DNA of 64,000 nucleotides from Litsea cubeba (GCA_012931725.1 CM022955.1:51213809-51277808), one strand, 5' to 3'; counted from the first letter of the stretch, positions 35,744 to 48,688 are shown. Program-made: numbers and translations. Notes: a model not told the origin generated them from the letters alone.

Positions 35744-38697
35744 CATGTGGACAAACATCAAAATCACCGAAGAAGAAGATCACTACTTTCTTCAAGGTGA
35801 TAAACTCAAACCAAGGGTCCGAGCAACTGGTTCCTTACCCGACACCAGACGGACAACCCATATGGGTACATCCCGATCTCCTGGAAGATGAAAATTGGGA
35901 GGTCGTGAAAACAAAGCCTACGGCTCAGTAGCGAAGGCAGGCTAGGAATTATCTCCTCAAGCTCAAACGGCAAGAGAAGACCCATCCAAAATAAGAAGTC
36001 AAAGAAAAGGCAGAGGCTTCCTCTACCGCTTCACTGGAGGCAACAAAATCATCCCTTCCAGAAACTTCAAAGGGGGTAAGGAAATTCACTCGCAGTGATT
36101 TCATGCCCCCTCAATTCAAAGAAGCCACGCAGGAGATATCATACTCTTGCAATTCGGTAGTTGGATTCTCCATTGATGGATACGAGTCCAGCGACACCGA
36201 TGAAGGATTCGAATCCAACTACACAGACGAGTGGGAGGAGTCCCTTGAAACAGGAGAATATCTCTCTGATGAAGAGTGGGTTCCTGAGAATCATCTTATG
36301 CCAGTAATCTGGTATAACCCCCTACAGCCACAAGGATCCTGGTCTGATGATGAAGAAGACTAAGGGATTCTGCAAGAAAATGCTGTTGAACCAGCACCCC
36401 TCATTGCTCCAGTGGAAATCAACAATATTGAGCCACAAAGAGTTGATGAAGAAGAAGATTTGGCTCCCATATCCGATCTTGAAGAATATGCAACGATCTT
36501 GTAGCGTCTCGCTCTAGAACAAGAGCAAGACCACGTCAACGAGCCTCCTCGCAATCCAGAGCCTGAAGTCCCTGAAGACCATCAGGTACATCCTCCCTTA
36601 ACTCCTGAAAATGGAGAAAATTACTGGATAGACGATCCTCTTACATCCGAGGATGAGTCTGACTCCGATCAGGCAACGTCTCCTGTCAGAGCCTCCTGTA
36701 ATGTGATAATTCGGGATTATAGCTCTTCCGAAGCATCGTCTGATGAGAGCACTTACACTCCGGCGACGCCTAGCAATGTATATTCTGGAGCCACCTCATC
36801 TCACGTGACTTTCACTGAGATGACACCCTCTCAGGTTTCTTCTCCTGAGACTATGACTTCAAAGTTCACACCCTTCCTGACTGAAGAATTCCCAGCTGTT
36901 GATGCTTGGGACGATGAATTAGTCAACGAAGAAGAAAGGTTGCTGGATGCTGTTCAGGACTTGTTCCCGAAAAATGCTCCGTGCAACACCATCACTGAGG
37001 ATGGCAACTCTGCTGCTGATACATCCTCAGCAAATGAAAAACGACAGCCTCTTGATCCTGAAGACAATCTTCCAAACGAAGACCCTTCTCAAGAAGCTCT
37101 CGAAGTTGGTAGAGGCACCCGCTCTGGCCGGGACTACCATAAAAATTACAACCAATCTTCCTTTACATATGTAAATCCTTCGGGAAAAGATGTTATAAGC
37201 GCCCCTAATGGCAACAATGATGAACATGCAGGCCCTAAGGAGGCTTTCAAGTATGACTTGATTGAACACTTCAAGGACATACCTGCACGTCTACACATCC
37301 TAGATTTGTTGCGAATGTCTCCGCACACTCGTGATAATCTCATTTCAGAATTACAAAAGCCGAATGAGGATGTCGACAAACATGCCCCGCAAGTCCTCCA
37401 AATTGAAATGGATTACCGGGTCAAAAACTCAGAAGCCTCCTCAAAGGGAGAAAAGAAGAAAACTGAGGGATCATGCATTGAATGCCTCTCGATTAAAAAA
37501 GCAGCCAGTGCAACCATCGCCTTCACAAAGGACGACCTCCTACTTGGCGAAACCAGGCACAACCGACCCCTGTACTTCACAGGATACATCAAGGAAATGC
37601 CTTTGCACAGAGTTCAGATTGACCCAGGTTCTACACTCAACCTCATCTCCACATCAGCTCTCGAAAAGTTGGGCATCCCACCCAGCAAACTGAGCCACAC
37701 ATCTGTATCTATCTTTAGATACAATGGGAGTACTCAAAGGCCTATCGGCAAAATCAGGTTCAAGTTGCAGATCGGTGATCTTATTTTTTAGGTCACTGTG
37801 TATGCAATAAGAACCCCTTCATGCTACAACATCCTTCTCGGACGCCCCTGGATCCACGAGAATGGTGTTGTCCCTTCAACTCTACATCAATGCATCAAGT
37901 TTGTTGGCGACGACGGCATGATCCATCGAGTCTTTGCGGACAGAAAGCCCTTCAAAGGTAAAGAAGTCCACTTTGCAGACTCACAAATGTATGAAGGTGA
38001 AAAAGAAAAGGAGGAGAAGCACACAGCACCCTTTGCCGAAAATCCCCAGAAAGATAAAAGCAAGGCTCCTCAACAATCACCGGAAGAAAACAAACCATCC
38101 GGTAAATGTGAAAAGAGTATTCAAACTCCCTTCATCATCTCCCTCAAACCTTCAAAGCCTTTGGTCATCACAACTAAAGTGAAGAAGGCAAAACAAAAAC
38201 CTGGGGGCAAATTTGTTGTCTCTTTCATGTCTATCATGCAAGACACGGATTCGGATTCAGAGCCAGAAGATGACACATCGTCAACCCAAGCTGACACTCA
38301 GCAAGTTCAGCCTGCTCTTACTCCAATGGAGACAACTTCTGACATAGAAGATCCTACGTCAGCTTCCTTCGTTGTTCCAGCAACTTCAGCAAAGGAAAAA
38401 ACGATCTTCTTCCATAGATCGGATGCTTCTTCATCAAACTCCATGCTTGAATCTTTCCAAAATGAAGGTATGCCTCAACTATCCTTATATAGTTCTGTGG
38501 CACAAGCTATTATGAAGAAAATGGGCTATGACGCTCAAAACACAGTCGGTTTGGGAGACGGATGCGGTATTCTCACGCCATTGGGGCCCGTCTTAACCAA
38601 AAGCCAGCTGGAAGATTGGAGACTCTACGGCTATGTAGAAAAGTCTTCGCACGGGTTAGGGTATGATCCCGACACTCCCCTGAGACAGTTGACATAA
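35744..38697 (+). pseudogene. Gag-pol linker and protease region, several in-frame stops
   Basis: From 35737 onward a single frame continues through several stops, including TAG 35929-35931, TAA 36361-36363, TAG 37789-37791 and TAA 38695-38697. The first part is acidic and low in recognisable content. Protease lies at about 37555-37880: MPLHRVQIDPGSTLNLIS carries the D-x-G-S catalytic motif and YNILLGRPWIHENGVVPS follows after the TAG. A downstream stretch, MKKMGYDAQNTVGLGDGCGI (about 38512-38571), resembles part of a G-patch, an RNA-binding glycine-rich motif. The protease processes gag-pol; this copy cannot. Confidence 0.75.
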
Positions 38698-38844
38698 GGG
38701 CATAAAAGTCAATATACTAACCAAGCCTCGACATCTCAAGTCCATGAAGACATCGATCTCCCTGGATATCTTTTTAATGAGTCACCTGACAAAGATCCAG
38801 GAAGCTCATCCAATTGGCACGATTTCTCTGAGAATGAAGAGGAG

Positions 38845-41191
38845 TTGTCCGATGGTACAGACATGTGGTCTTCTGACCCAGAAGAACCCTCATCTCCAAA
38901 CGAAGTAGCCTACTTCGACCCGGTTTCAACAGGCGATTGGGATCATCTCATAGCAAGCCTTGGGAAAATTACCGATCAAGAAGACCCATGGAAAGGAACA
39001 AAGCCTTGGTCTGGAAATGCCTTTGAAACCCCAGAAGGTTTCGTTGAGCTGGAAGCCTCCGAAAATATTGTGGAGGAACCACCTTCGAACCTTCCAACAG
39101 AAGATCCTGTTCAAAAGATAGACTTGGGAACACCAGATAACCCACGTCCTGTATTCATAAGCAAGAATATAAAGGATGATGAGTTACCCGAGTATATCGC
39201 CTTTCTTCGTGAGTTCGTTGATTGCTTTGCATGGTCTTACGCTGAAATGCCTGGCTTAGACCCCAAAATAGCGGTTCACAAACTCAATCTTCAAGAAGAC
39301 ATCAAGCCTGTCAAGCAAGGCCAAAGAAGATTCCGTCCAGATGTGATGGATAAAATTAAACAAGAAGTTCAAAAACTCAAAAGCGTCGGCTTCATCTGTG
39401 AGGAACAACATCCTGAATGGTTGGCCAACATTGTACCCGTGACAAAGAAAAACGGACAGATCAGGGTCTGTATTGACTATAGAGACCTGAATGGCGCATG
39501 CCCTAAAGATGAATTTCCGCTCACCATACCAGAGGTAATGATTGATAATACCTGTGGATTCGAGCGAATGACATTCATGGATGGTTTCTCTAGCTACAAT
39601 CAGATAAAGATGCATCCTGAAGATGAAAAACATACATCTTTTCGGACCCCATTTGGCGTGTATTGTTACACTGTCATGCCATTTGGTCTGAAAAATGCTG
39701 ATGCTACATATCAGAGGGCTATGATGAAAATATTCCAAGATATGCAGCGCAAGACGGTTGAATGTTACGTTGATGACCTCGCCGTCAAAAGCAAAAGAAA
39801 AGAAGATCATCTCGAAGACCTTCGAGAAGTCTTCCTTCGGCTTCGCAGACACAAACTACGAATGAATCCTTTGAAATGCTTCTTCGGCGTCTTGTCAGGT
39901 CAGTTCCTCGGATTCCTAGTTCGGAAAGCTGGAATAGAGCTTGACCCTATAAAAGTCAAAGCCATTCTAGAAATGCCCTCTCCAAGAACCTTGAGAGAAC
40001 TCAAAGGGCTTCAAGGGAGATTGGCCTACATCAGACGGTTCATCTCCAATCTTTCGGGGAAATGCCGTCCATTCTCCCGATTGATGAAAAAAAGGTGTAA
40101 ACTTTGTCTGGGATGCTGACTGTGAAGCTGCTTTCCAAGACATCAAGTCATACCTGACAAAACCTCCAGTGTTAGCTGCTCCTACCACTGGAAAACCATT
40201 CATTTTGTACACAAGAGCCCTTGATCACTCATTAGGAGCTCTGCTTGCGCAAGAAAATGATCAAAGAAAAGAAGCTGCTCTATATTACCTCAGCCGCATG
40301 CTAGTAGGTGCAGAGCATCGCTACTCTCCAGTCGAAAAAGAATGTCTTACAGTGATGTTCGCCGTACAAAAGCTGCGTCATTACTTGCTTTCCAACACAG
40401 TATACCTGGTCTCGAGGGTCAACCTCTTGAAGGTCCTTGTCACAAAGGCATGTTCTCTCAATGCTCGACTAGCAAAATGGTCCATCCTTCTGTCACAATT
40501 TGATATTAGGTGTGTACCACAAAAGGGAATCAAAGGGCAAGCTCTAGCGGACTTCCTCGCAGAGCATCCATTGCCTAAAGATTCTCCACTCAGAGATGAT
40601 CTCCCAGATGAACCAGTCTACAATGTGGAGACTTTCTCACAAAATGCTTCCTGGGACATGTACTTTGACGGTGCAACCAGGACAAATGAAAAAAGACAAC
40701 TGATCTCGGGAGTTGGCATCCTCTTTGTTAGCACCGACAAATACATGATTTCACATGCTTTCTCGCTACTGGAACCATGCACAAACAATGCAGCTGAATA
40801 TCAAGCTCTGATCCTAGGATTGGAACTCACCATCGAATCCGGTATCACCATGCTGGGAGTCTTTGGAGACTCTCAACTGATCGTCAACCAGATAAATCAG
40901 AAATTTGAAGTTAGGAAGCCAGATTTGCTGCCTTACTACAACAAGGCACAATCACTTCTGCAAAAGTTTGACATCTGTCACATCACCCACATTCGTAGAG
41001 GTAAAAACATACGTGCAGATGCCTTAGCTGGACTTGCCGCATCTATGGCAATCCAAGAAGGGGAAAACATGCAAATCACAGTGTGCGAAAGAAGAACCCT
41101 TCCTCCTCTTAACACACACCAAGCAGTTGCTGAATGCCACCAAGTGGTTGGAAGTCGGATTTCAATCCTTCAAACTTCAATCGGCGACTAG
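38845..41191 (+). pseudogene. Gypsy reverse transcriptase, RNase H and second RNase H-like domain
   Basis: RT motifs are plain: IRVCIDYRDLNGACPKDEFP, FMDGFSSYNQIKMHPEDE, FGLKNADATYQRAM and the catalytic YVDDLAVKSK. A frameshift in an A run near 40090-40095 moves the frame just before RNase H (AAFQDIKSYLTKPPVL, FILYTRALDHSLGALLAQ, EKECLTVMFAVQKLRHYL). A second RNase H-like domain starts with WDMYFDGATRTNEKRQL, continues with NNAAEYQALILGLELTIE and ADALAGLA, and ends with a TAG at 41189-41191. The dual RNase H is characteristic of the Tat clade. The RT itself has no stop, so decay is mild here. Confidence 0.93.
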
Positions 41192-41215
41192 AGGGATCCG
41201 TTTATTGATTACATT

Positions 41216-42445
41216 ATGTTCAGAATCCTACCTGAAGATCCAAAAGAACGGGTAAGCATCCAAAGGCGAGCCCCAAGCTTTCATTTGGATATTCCTTCAA
41301 AAATCCTTTACAGGAAATCCTTCAACGAAGTACTTCTACGCTGCTTGTCACAACAAGAGGCTGAAGAAACACTCAAAGAAGTTCATGCTGGTCTTTGCGG
41401 AGCTCATCAGGCTGGTCCCAAGCTCTATGATCAGATAAAAAGGTTAGGTTATTACTGGCCTACCATGGTAGCTGACGCAATGCAATTTGCTAAGCGCTGC
41501 CAACAATGCCAAGTTCATGGAGATTACATTCACATGCCTCCAGAATGGCTGCATCCTACAGCGATTTCATGGCCTTTCGAAGCCTGGGGTATGGACATCA
41601 TAGGTCCTATTTCTCCCCCTTCGACCAAAGGTCATCGCTTCATCTTCGCCACTACGGATTATTTCTCCAAGTGGTCAGAAGCATTTGCGTTCAATGAAAT
41701 GAAGACCTCATCAGTCCTTCAGTTCCTACGCACCAACATCATTTGTCGTTTCGGCATACCCAAAAGATTCGTCCATGATAACGGACCACAATTCCGGGAT
41801 CATTGATTCTACAGGTTCTGCGACAAATACAAAATCCAAAGCTGTCCTTCGACTCTATACAATCCGGCAGCAAACGGATTAGTAGAAGCTTTCAACAAGA
41901 CACTCTGCAAAATCCTCAAAAAAATGGTCTCTAGTCACAAAAGAGACTGGAGCGACAAAATGTCTGAAGCTTTGTGGGCCTATCAAACCACCGTTCGAGG
42001 ACCAACCCATAGCACACCATTCTCCTTGGTCTATGGATGCGAAGCTGTCGTGCCCTTGGAAGTACAAATTCCTTCCTTGAGGGTATCTTTGCAAAATGAC
42101 ATGACTCAAGAAAGCAATGTCAAATTGCGACTCCATGAGCTGGACAATCTCGATGAGAGACGGCTTGAAGCTCAACAAAGCATTGAACTTTACCAAGCAC
42201 GCATGACAGGATCTTTCGACAAAAAGGTCAGGCAACGCGCCTACAAAAAGGGTGACTTGGTCCTTGCGGTAAAAAGACCAATGGTCTTCGCTCACAAGTC
42301 CAAAGGAAAATTTGAGCCAAAATGGGAGGGACCCTACGTCATCGACAAGGTTTTCTCCAACGGCGCATACGCACTCCTAAACATGGAAGGTGACAAATGT
42401 ATGCTGCCCATCAACGGCAAGTTCTTAAAGCAGTACTACCCTTGA
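41216..42445 (+). pseudogene. Gypsy integrase
   Basis: The frame follows RNase H after the TAG. The HHCC zinc finger reads GAHQAGPKLYDQIKRLGYYW and CQQCQ. The catalytic core has MDIIGPISPPSTKGHRF, HDNGPQFRDH and ANGLVEAFNKTL (D, D, E all present), with one TGA at 41804-41806 between the second D and the E. The C-terminal part, YKKGDLVLAVKRP to GKFEPKWEGPYVIDKV and FLKQYYP, is the usual GPY/F-type end with no chromodomain. Integrase inserts the cDNA copy; this copy is interrupted once. Confidence 0.92.
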
Positions 42446-42780
42446 AGACTTACCCAACTGGGTAAGAGCAATGCCTGTACTGCCAAAACTGATTTCCAGG
42501 TACACGCTCGCTAAACCCACCTTTTTTTAGAATTTTCATATCAAATGTTGAAATTTCTATAAATTTAAACAATGCTTACTTCTATTGTTTCATTGTTCAA
42601 AAATCCAAGTTTAGGAACCTTTCCCTAACTTGACCAAAATTTTCAACCCTTGAACCCAAAATTCATGGTTTGAAACAAAATCCGGATTCAGGGATTTCCA
42701 CCCTAGTCCACCATGCCTTTTACTGCCAAAATGGTTTTAGGTCAAAACTTATGACCCTCGTGTCTTTAAACAAAAAAAAA
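42446..42780. other. Spacer after integrase
   Basis: AT-rich sequence between the pol stop and the tandem repeats. I see no gene or motif in it. Confidence 0.5.
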
Positions 42781-43320
42781 ATGGTTTTTCAAAAAACCAC
42801 GGGGAAGCGATGCTTAGTCGATACTCACACAAATCGGAAGCATACGAACCACGTTCGACACTTCCAAAATTGCAGGGAAGCGACATTTCGTCGATACTTG
42901 CAAAATCCAAAACCGTAGAGACGCAACATTTCAGTTGATATCCACAACCCAAATTTCAAAGGTTCAAAAAAACCTAAAAACCGTGGAGACGCAACATTTC
43001 AGTTGATATCCATAACCCAAATTTCAAAGGTTCGAAAAAACCTAAAAACCATGGAGACGCAACATTTCAGTTGATATCCATAACCCAAAGGTTCGAGAAA
43101 ACCACAAATTTCAAAAAATCGTGGGGAAACGATATCAAGTCAGTATCCGCAAAACCAAAATTTTTGAAAAGCAAGGATGCGACATTCCATCGATACTTGC
43201 ACCCAAATCCACGAGGATGCGACATTCCATCGATACTTGTAACCGAATGAGCAAGGATGCGACATTCCATCGATACTTGCAAGAACATTCAGCAGGGAAG
43301 CGACTTTTAGTCGATACTTG
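42781..43320 (+). repeat. Tandem repeats around (A/G)CGACATTYCRTCGATACTTGCA
   Basis: Two repeat kinds follow one another. Units of about 74 bp contain GAGACGCAACATTTCAGTTG (at about 42910-43090, three copies). Units of about 50 bp contain GATGCGACATTCCATCGATA (43186-43285, three copies). Both kinds derive from the same core, a G-CGACATT-C-GTCGATAC motif. Confidence 0.85.
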
Positions 43321-43324
43321 CATT

Positions 43325-43680
43325 TTTGAAAACCAAACCGGCTATGAATGCCACAAATCGGCTATAAATGCCACCAAAACAGGCTATAAATGCGACAAAC
43401 CGGCTATAGATGCCACCAAAACAGGCTATAAATGCCACAAACCAGCTATAGATGCCACCAAAACAAACCGGCTATCAATGCCACAAACCAAAAACTTTGA
43501 CTTTCAAAAAAAAAATAAAAACCCGGCTATCAATGCCACAAACTCGGCTATCAATGCCACCAAAATCGGCTATCAATGCCACAAATCGGCTATCGATGCC
43601 ACAAAAAAAGCTGGCTCTCATGCCAAAAATCGGCTTCCATGCCACAAACAAAAATCTGGCTTCCATGCCAAAACAATCAT
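43325..43680 (+). repeat. Minisatellite CGGCTATNAATGCCACAAA, about fifteen units
   Basis: Short units, 17-21 bp long, vary around ACCGGCTATAAATGCCAC and end with degenerate GGCTTCCATGCCA forms. The unit resembles the minisatellite in this element's LTRs (CGGCTATAAACGCCAAAA). The open frame through it is a repeat artefact. Confidence 0.9.
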
Positions 43681-43985
43681 TTGACAAAAGATTTTCACAA
43701 AATGACAAGCTTTGATCAAATCCCATTTAGCAATTACTTTTATCACAAAAAGATTTTAGTAAGCGTAGGGAAAACAAAAGAAAAAGGCATCCCATTTAGC
43801 AATTACTTTCATCACAAAAAGATTTAAGTGAGCGTAGGGAAAACAAAAAAAAAAGTACCAAAAATACATGTGGTACCAAAAAAAAAAGTGTTCACAAGCA
43901 CTACAAAAAAAAAAGAAGAAAAGTACCAAAAAAATACAAGTGGTACTAAAAAAAAAGGATGGTTTCTGTTAAAAAAAAAATAGGA
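43681..43985. repeat. Duplicated 67-bp block and A-rich spacer
   Basis: A block with CATCCCATTTAGCAATTACT and AAAGATTTTAGTAAGCGTAG is repeated at about 43725 and 43793. A-rich sequence with AAGTACCAAAAAATACAAGT phrases follows. This lies just downstream of the antisense gene's stop codon and could contain its 3' end. Confidence 0.7.
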
Positions 43986-43987
43986 GC

Positions 43988-46900
43988 TCAATCAAAAATG
44001 GTCTCCAGCCAAGAGTTCAGCTCCTCAAACAAACTTTTGGCCTCAGCCGTAAGGGATTCCAAGGCACGCTTCTTTAGGAACTTGCCATGAGATGCTGGGG
44101 TGGGCTGTAACCCTTCTTTCGCGCCGGGAAGCTTATCCCGAGCAGTTTGCCATTGTTTGTTCTCTTCCGACTTCCTTTCAAGAACTCGATCGGCATCTGC
44201 AACTCGGCGAATCAGAGCATTCTCCCTGTCACGAGCCTCTGTTATTGCAGTCCACTTGGCAGCGACTTGTGCCTGCAGATGCTCAAGACGTTTCCTGGCC
44301 TCATCAACCTCCCTATCAAGGATGTTAAGGTCATGTGCCAGCCCAATGATGGCTAGCTCTTCTAAGTTCTTCTCTCAGACTATCTGCTTCCTACTTTGTG
44401 TAGCCTCATCCAGGTTAGACTGAGCCTTATCTGCAGGGTCTAGGAATATCTCCTTGAAGAACTGGTCGTTAGGAAAACCCATGGTCTCAAACCACCCATC
44501 ACCCAGCTCAATGATCCTATCAACGATCGCCCTAGCACTTGTGACATCTAGACCAGCCTCTTCGGCATCACCGAGAATCTCACGCACATGTTGGATCATC
44601 CCAAATCCGGCATCTAAGTGCCCAGAAAGCAGAGTCTCAATCCAAGAGCTCAGAACCCGCACCACCACCTTCTTCACAAAAAGAAGAGATGGCCCAGCTG
44701 AAGATTCGCCCAACTCCGTTAGTCGGCTGCTCATGTCATCACCCGTTGGAAGAGTAACAAAAGAACTCTTTCCAGTTGAAGCTGCTCCTGCTCGGAAGGA
44801 ATCTCAGCACAAGGTATCTCCTCAACAGTGTCAGAACTGGTCCCAGGAGTCTCTACCCCTGGATCAACCTCTGGCATCCCTTGCTCTGGTTCTGAAGGAA
44901 GTGACGGACTCTCCTCTGTCACCTCAAAACCTGCCAAAGAAACACAAAAAGGTATGAATATAATCCTGTTTGAAAATCATTATCAGGGTTATTACTACAA
45001 AGTACCTTCTTCGACGACTGGCGGAAGACTCTCTTCCTCCATGAACTCATCGGAAGCATCATCAACATTTGCGTCCATCGATGGTTCAAAGTCATTGGAA
45101 TCCTGTGGCAAGTCAGCTGGCGAGAAAAATGTTAGCAAACCAAGTCACAGACACAAAAAAAAAGAAAGCAAAAGAAGTCATACCAATTGGAGATTCTGAA
45201 TTCACTCCAGAGTCCCTCGGTTCTTCTTCAGGTACCCCGACAGGATTCGTCACCACCTCATCGGTTGGAACCTCAGGCATCACCAAGTCTTCCTCTGCTA
45301 AAAAAAAAAAGAAAAGCAGAAACAAAAACCAAATCAGAACATGGAAAAATCCCATGAAAAGAAATGGAAAGAGAAAATGGAAGAATCATACCTTCACCGA
45401 CGGTCTCTTCTTCTCGGCTTCTCTTCTCTGGAGGCTCGTCAGCATCCACTGGCACATCCTCATTGATAGTAAGAGGAACTTCAAAGTCAGGAGAGTCCTC
45501 ATGCTGCCCCTTGCTGCGATGATGACTCCTCCTCCTCCTACTCCTGTGGGCTCGCTTCTTAGAGGAACCTGCCCCACTGTTAGAGTCAGGTTTCCCACTT
45601 GACTCCTCACTGGATGGTCTACTCTTGCCAGCAGACTCCACGGAAGCTTGCCTCTGTGCCGCTTGCATCCAAGCACCAAGTTCGGCTTCCTCCTGTTCTA
45701 GCTGCTCTAAAGCCTCATCAGGTATTTCTCGAACAGTTTCAGAACCAATGACGCCCTGGTCACCAAGAAAGCCTATCTTGTGCTTCTCTCTAGAAAGGAA
45801 GGCCCAAACTTCCTCTCGCCGGACGCCATCCAATTTCCAAGGCGCTTTCCAGATGCTAGCTTCACATCAAGCTCCTTCTTGGAAAGCCCCCGATATGCCG
45901 AAAAGCTCTCCGCAAACCACTTCGCAAAGCCGGCAGTCCAGGAAGTCAACAACACAGGATAAGAGATCATGGCTGTAGTGTCTTCAGCACTTTAGAAAGC
46001 CCATGCATTTCTCCCGTCCTGTAAACCTCCAAAGCACTTCACCATGCTTGAAGGCCCTCCAACAACGCCTTGAGAAAAGCCCAACTGCAAAGCAAAGCGA
46101 GAGGGTACATACGGCTGGATGTCGACGAAAAGATGTCTGCGGTACACCATCGTGCCGACACGTATGCTGAAAAGCCACTCATTCTCTGCGTTCATCAAAG
46201 AGTAATGCCTTCCCGACCCCACCCTGGTAGAATCTCGGGAGGCACCAAAACCAAAAGCCTTCTTCCGCAACTCTGGAGAAAGCTTCACTGAAGATTGCCC
46301 CATCTCGACGTCCCTGAACCGTCAGATCCTCATACGGGCAAACAAAAGTGATTCGGACACGGCTTTGCCCTTAGCCAGCCGAATCATCAGAGGATCATCA
46401 TCCTGTGCGGCACCCAGCCGGTGGATGCCAGGACAGTGGTACACGTACCACGAATAAAGGATGTGGGCTGAAAATACCCTATTCATGGGAAGCCCAAGCC
46501 GAACCAAAAAAGCAGCAACCTGCAGTTCGGTACACAGGTAGGAGTAAAGAGCTGGCACCATAGCAAGCTGCTCTCCAAACGCCATCTGACAAGCCGAAAG
46601 AATACAATGCAGCCTGATGTGCGTTCCATCTCCTCCAGCAAAAATAGCCTCACCAAGCCAATAAGTGAGGTAAACAGCGAGATCTCTCTGCAGTGCATTG
46701 TCAGGACATATGGGGTTTGTACTCGCACAGAAATCTCTCAACTCTTCTTGCATAGCCAAGATCTTCTTCGAACTTGGATCCTGAGCCCTGGCTTCCTGGG
46801 TCACACTATCAGAAGACTCCTTGCTATTAAAAAAAGTTGGAGAACGAAGAGCTAGAACTCTTCCAACTGCTGGACCTAACTTTCAAACCCTCATTCTCCT

Positions 46901-48559
46901 TCAAAAAATCATAGAAGGCGACGAGCTGAAAGTACAGAAGCCTGAACTCCTCAGACTGCCCCTCAAGGACGCTGTCAATCAGCATAAACTCCTCATAGAG
47001 TTTGTCAAGGATGGGCAATCCGGTAATGGCGCTCAGCCCCTTCAAAGAGAAACCAATCTCACCATTCGTCACAACGAAGGTATTGGTTTGTGGGAGGAGT
47101 GACTCCAGCATAGCCATGAAGGCCTCATCGGAAAAGATCATGGTCTCCCTAAAGGCGCGGACCGCATCAAAAATCACGGCTTCCTTCAAAACGGCGCCAC
47201 CAATCAGCAGGACGCGATCAGTCCACGACTTCCACTCGGAGTCAGCATTGAAACGACCACGAAGTCGAAAAAGGCTTTATCCAATTGCTGCCGTCACCGC
47301 TGAAAATACCAAGTCCCACCGGTCTCAAATCGACCGACGGATAATCAGAGCCCTGGTAGCCGCTGGATGGCATCAATAGGTCCATGTCAGCAGGCGACCT
47401 CTCCGTATATCCAGGAGAACCGCCAACAAAAACCCCGGTCTTGATTACATTTGTCCTTCTCACCCAGCTTGGAGGATCTTCCCTCTTAGAACAGTGGGGG
47501 GCAAGGCTCATGATTGAGACGGTGCGATCAAACATCGACCGGGTAGCAATAGTCTTCTTCTCACCATCTGCTGTGAAAGAGAACTGAAAACATCTCCTCT
47601 GGTATGTCATGTCATCAGGGACGGCATCACCAAAGAAGAAGGTAGGCTTGGCTAAAACACTCTGATCTCCCATCACCCATGGACGACTGCTTACCATGAT
47701 CTTATAGAATTCCTCTCCCTTGAGAGTGATCAGTCGCTGCCTCATCTCATCTCTGTTGAGGGAGTCGCATTCTTCCAGATTTCTCTCAACATACTGGACC
47801 TTCTCAAAGGCCTGCTGAACGGCCAGATTAGAAGATCTAGCAGATCGACGAGGTGCGCTTGTAGCAGGCTCTTTACCCTTGTTCGTTCTGGAAGAACCAC
47901 CTGAAAAGGATGGAAAAGAAAAAGATCAAACATCAAAATGACAGAATCTCGCTAAAAAAAATCTGGCGAAATTTTGACATGATGACGGGGCAATTCCGAA
48001 GAAAAGGAACTATCCTGAAAGAAATAAAAAGCTTGAAGATGGGCTCAACATTGTTGCGAGCTTCGAAACTCCAAACTTTCGAAACCTCAAAGTCTCCGCA
48101 AAATCAGGAAGGGCTCAACATCGCTGCGAGCTCCAAATTCCCAAATTTGCGAAAACTTTCAAGTATCCTATCACATCATGCTACAATTCAATTTTAAAAA
48201 AAAATATACATGCATTAACATCTTGGTTTGCGAAAAAAAAATGCATTATCATGATGAGCAAAAAAAAAAAAAGAAAGAACGAAACTTTCTCAAAAAAAAA
48301 AGGGGGAAAGAAAAACAAAAGAAAAGAAAAAAAAGAAGAGGGGACTGGCCCACAGGCCACGTGGCCTTACGGCCATATCCGTACGGATCTGTCCGTACGG
48401 CCCACAAAAAAAAAAGCAAAAAAAAAAACGTGTGAAAAAAAAAGAAGCAAACACGTGGAAAAGAAAAAAAAAGGAAGAAAAGAAAAGAAAAAAAAAAAGA
48501 AAGAACCTTTTTTTTTCTACAATGGGGTTTTCTTGAAAAGGGAACTTACTTGAAGCCAT
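43988..48559 (-). pseudogene. Antisense gene in the Gypsy element: PMD-like protein with coiled-coil tail
   Basis: Five exons are visible on the minus strand: 48559-48550 (M-A-S plus one base), 47900-45392, 45294-45184, 45116-45006 and 44930-43988, all with GT-AG borders. Joining exons 1 and 2 gives MAS-SGSSRTNKGK in frame. Exon 2 holds a plant mobile domain (PMD)-like body: ETMIFSDEAFMAMLESLLPQ, TNGEIGFSLKGLSAITGLPI, DLAVYLTYWLGEAIF and NEWLFSIRVGTMVYRR. A serine/arginine- and acidic-rich region follows, then a helical tail (e.g. EARKRLEHLQAQVAAKWTA) ending at TGA 43988-43990. Frameshifts (one in a T run near 46830) and in-frame stops at 46322, 45992 and 44375 inactivate it. Its role in the element is unknown. 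Confidence 0.75.
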
Positions 48560-48680
48560 TGATGGAGAAGAAGAAGAAAAGTCTTGAAGATCTTGAAGAA
48601 GAAGAACTCTTGGTCTTGAAGCCCTCTTGGGATTGTTGCAAAAGAAAGTAATAAGAGCAAGAGATCCAACCTCCTCCTTG

Positions 48681-48688
48681 CTTTTATA
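48681..48688 (-). promoter_or_regulatory. TATA box of the antisense gene
   Basis: TATAAAAG lies 122 nt upstream of the ATG at 48559, in the context CTTC before and CAAGGAGGAGG after. The inverted Gypsy fragment has the same box, spacing and leader (8813-8951). This makes an independent promoter for the antisense gene likely. Confidence 0.75.

Noticed and set aside
42781..43680. CRISPR-like array
   Set aside because: Spacing is irregular, units are diverged and spacers are not unique; these are minisatellites in a plant retrotransposon.
43121..43684. 187-codon frame as an extra gene after integrase
   Set aside because: Its content (repeated GYKCHKPAIDATKT) is a direct read of the minisatellite.
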